Positions 31,799 through 32,857 of a DNA stretch of 32,857 nt are shown one piece after another (position 1 is the stretch's first letter; each line of letters starts with the position of its first letter). The stretch spans positions 1-32,857 of the forward strand of contig JAEDEQ010000013.1 of assembly GCA_016293225.1 (NCBI GenBank), given 5' to 3'. The notes beneath the pieces are model-generated. The model was given only the letters and a program-made list of their open reading frames with translations. It was not told where the DNA came from and ran no database searches. A program made the translations under genes and the position numbers. Source of the DNA: Clostridiaceae bacterium. GTDB lineage: Bacteria > Bacillota > Clostridia > Oscillospirales > Acutalibacteraceae.

Positions 31799-32338
31799 AT
31801 GTCAACTTACAAAATGAAAATTGCCGGTCTTGAAAGGGAGCTTCCCCTTTGTAAAATTAACGATAAACTTGATATTGCAGCCTTTGTAATTTTCGGCGAT
31901 GTTGAAATTACCGTCGCTTCGGCAACGGAGCTTCTCAAAAAATGTCCCGGGTTTGATTATATTGTTGTGCCCGAGGCAAAGGGCATTCCCTTGGCTTATG
32001 AGATGGCAAAGCAGAGCGGCAAGCCGTACTTTGTTTGCCGCAAGGGCGCAAAGCTTTACATGAAAGACCCGGTTTCCGCCCATGTCCGTTCAATCACTAC
32101 CGACAAAATGCAAACGGTCTATCTTGACGGAAATGAGGGCGAAAAGCTCAGGGGAAAGCGCGTGCTTATCGTTGACGATGTTATCAGTACGGGCGAGTCT
32201 CTCCTTGCCGTTCATGCTCTTGTTGAAAAGTTTGACGCGAACATAGTCGGTCAGGCAGCAATTCTTGCCGAGGGAGACGCAGCCGAAAGGGACGACATTA
32301 TTTTCCTTGAAAAGCTTCCGCTGTTTTTCAAGGACTGA
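31799..32338 (+). CDS. Adenine-phosphoribosyltransferase-related PRTase
   Basis: The 179-residue type I phosphoribosyltransferase starts at MSTYKMKIAG (ATG at 31799, weak GAAAG site); an earlier in-frame TTG at 31766 directly abuts the HIT stop. The PRPP-binding loop VLIVDDVISTGESLLAV lies near residues 122-138, and the VVPEAKGIPLAYEMA segment near 55-70 is the substrate/pyrophosphate side of the Apt/Xpt group. Length and motifs fit an adenine or xanthine phosphoribosyltransferase relative (COG0503 type). The base specificity cannot be read out: the region before the PRPP loop (CRKGAKLYMKDPVSAHV) differs from standard Apt. A purine salvage role is the best guess. Confidence 0.85.
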   Translation: MSTYKMKIAGLERELPLCKINDKLDIAAFVIFGDVEITVASATELLKKCPGFDYIVVPEAKGIPLAYEMAKQSGKPYFVCRKGAKLYMKDPVSAHVRSITTDKMQTVYLDGNEGEKLRGKRVLIVDDVISTGESLLAVHALVEKFDANIVGQAAILAEGDAAERDDIIFLEKLPLFFKD

Positions 32339-32347
32339 GCAAATTCC

Positions 32348-32380
32348 GCCGGCCGGTCGGAGTTCACCCGTCCGGTCGGC
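32348..32380 (+). terminator. GC-rich hairpin between the PRTase and ComEC-like genes
   Basis: Nine-base arms (32348-32356 and 32372-32380, one G-T pair) enclose a 15-base loop with an inner three-base stem. No T-run follows (AAAATCGG), so termination is doubtful; it could instead slow transcription or protect the mRNA end. Confidence 0.4.
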
Positions 32381-32409
32381 AAAATCGGATTTCAAAGGGT
32401 GACGGAATA

Positions 32410-32857
32410 ATGAAGCTGAAAAGACCTTTGGCGGCTGTGGGCTTGTCAATGCTTGCAACGCTTTTCATTCTTTGCTTCTTTGGCGGCGGACGGTTGGTTT
32501 TTGCCGTCTTTGCCGGCGCATTGTTTTGCCTTTTGATAAGTCTGACAATTAAAAAGCTCAGGCAGGGCGCGCTTCTGCCGACTGTTTTCGGGTCGGTTGC
32601 GTTGTCCTGCCTTCTTCTTTTTGTGTTTGAGCTTTTCGTCTTTATGCCTGTTGAAGCATTTTGCACTGATTACGGAGAAATAACCGCGGTCATTCGTGAA
32701 TATGCGTATGAAAGCTCCGACGGAAAGCGGCTTTATCTTGTTTCCGATCTTACAGAACTTAACGGCAGTAAAGCCAAGGGCAGAGTGCGTCTTTCCTTTC
32801 CCGCAAAGCCGTGGAAAAGGAACACGCCGATTCTTCCGGAGGACTCAAAGCTGCTTG
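32410..32857 (+). CDS. ComEC/Rec2-like competence protein (partial, N-terminal)
   Basis: The frame runs from the ATG at 32410 (AGGGTG site upstream) to the window edge, 149 codons. The N-terminus KLKRPLAAVGLSM resembles the RPL.xVG start of ComEC proteins. It is followed by closely spaced membrane segments (about residues 11-26, 28-48 and 62-84), then an outward domain (about 88-149, GEITAVIREYAYES and RLYLVSDL) like the DUF4131/OB-type N-terminal domain of ComEC. In competent Gram-positives ComEC forms the DNA-import channel. The channel and nuclease-like domains that would prove this are outside the window, so the name is provisional. Confidence 0.65.
   Translation, partial: MKLKRPLAAVGLSMLATLFILCFFGGGRLVFAVFAGALFCLLISLTIKKLRQGALLPTVFGSVALSCLLLFVFELFVFMPVEAFCTDYGEITAVIREYAYESSDGKRLYLVSDLTELNGSKAKGRVRLSFPAKPWKRNTPILPEDSKLL

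Overview
This window looks like a chromosomal segment of a gut-type clostridial Firmicute, most likely of the Oscillospirales/Ruminococcaceae kind. This is inferred from T-box leaders in front of pheST and alaS, strong GGAGG ribosome binding sites, sigma-A-type promoters, Gram-positive gene families (SEDS protein, EndoA-type MazF, ComEC-like protein) and a huge secreted Ig-like/vWA protein. No tRNA, rRNA, CRISPR array or insertion sequence was seen. 

Region 1 (1-11180, minus strand) is the accessory part and the most interesting. One promoter drives a tightly overlapped operon. In transcription order it encodes a 2900-residue secreted protein (metallophosphoesterase, alternating Ig-like modules, vWA domain), a 79-residue four-cysteine peptide with a leader/core look, a strong intergenic hairpin, a membrane-anchored protein, an HPr-kinase-like P-loop protein and a radical SAM enzyme cut by the window edge. 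The layout fits an uncharacterised RiPP-like (ribosomally made, modified peptide) system coupled to a giant surface protein. 

Region 2 (11330-14940, plus strand) is a heavy-metal unit. A promoter covered by two SmtB/ArsR-type half-site pairs is followed by a free-standing HMA metal-binding protein and a P1B-2-type Zn/Cd/Pb ATPase that lacks its own HMA domain. A decayed GNAT acetyltransferase gene and an AraC-type regulator with a GyrI-like ligand domain follow. 

Region 3 (14910-25970) is housekeeping: tsaE-tsaB-rpiB (minus), divergent from a RodA/FtsW-like SEDS gene; a small zinc-ribbon gene; pheST (minus) under a Phe T-box; then, on plus, bifunctional NAD(P)HX repair (nnr), an iron-type alcohol dehydrogenase, a small lipoprotein and a MazF-type RNase without an adjacent antitoxin. 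The last block recalls the Bacillus acpS-lipoprotein-alr-mazE-mazF neighbourhood with members missing. 

Region 4 (25987-32857) has an APC amino-acid permease (minus) divergent from alaS, which has its own Ala T-box. A secreted/membrane protein, a HIT protein, an Apt-type phosphoribosyltransferase and the start of a ComEC-like gene follow on plus. All names rest on sequence motifs and family knowledge; no database search was run.
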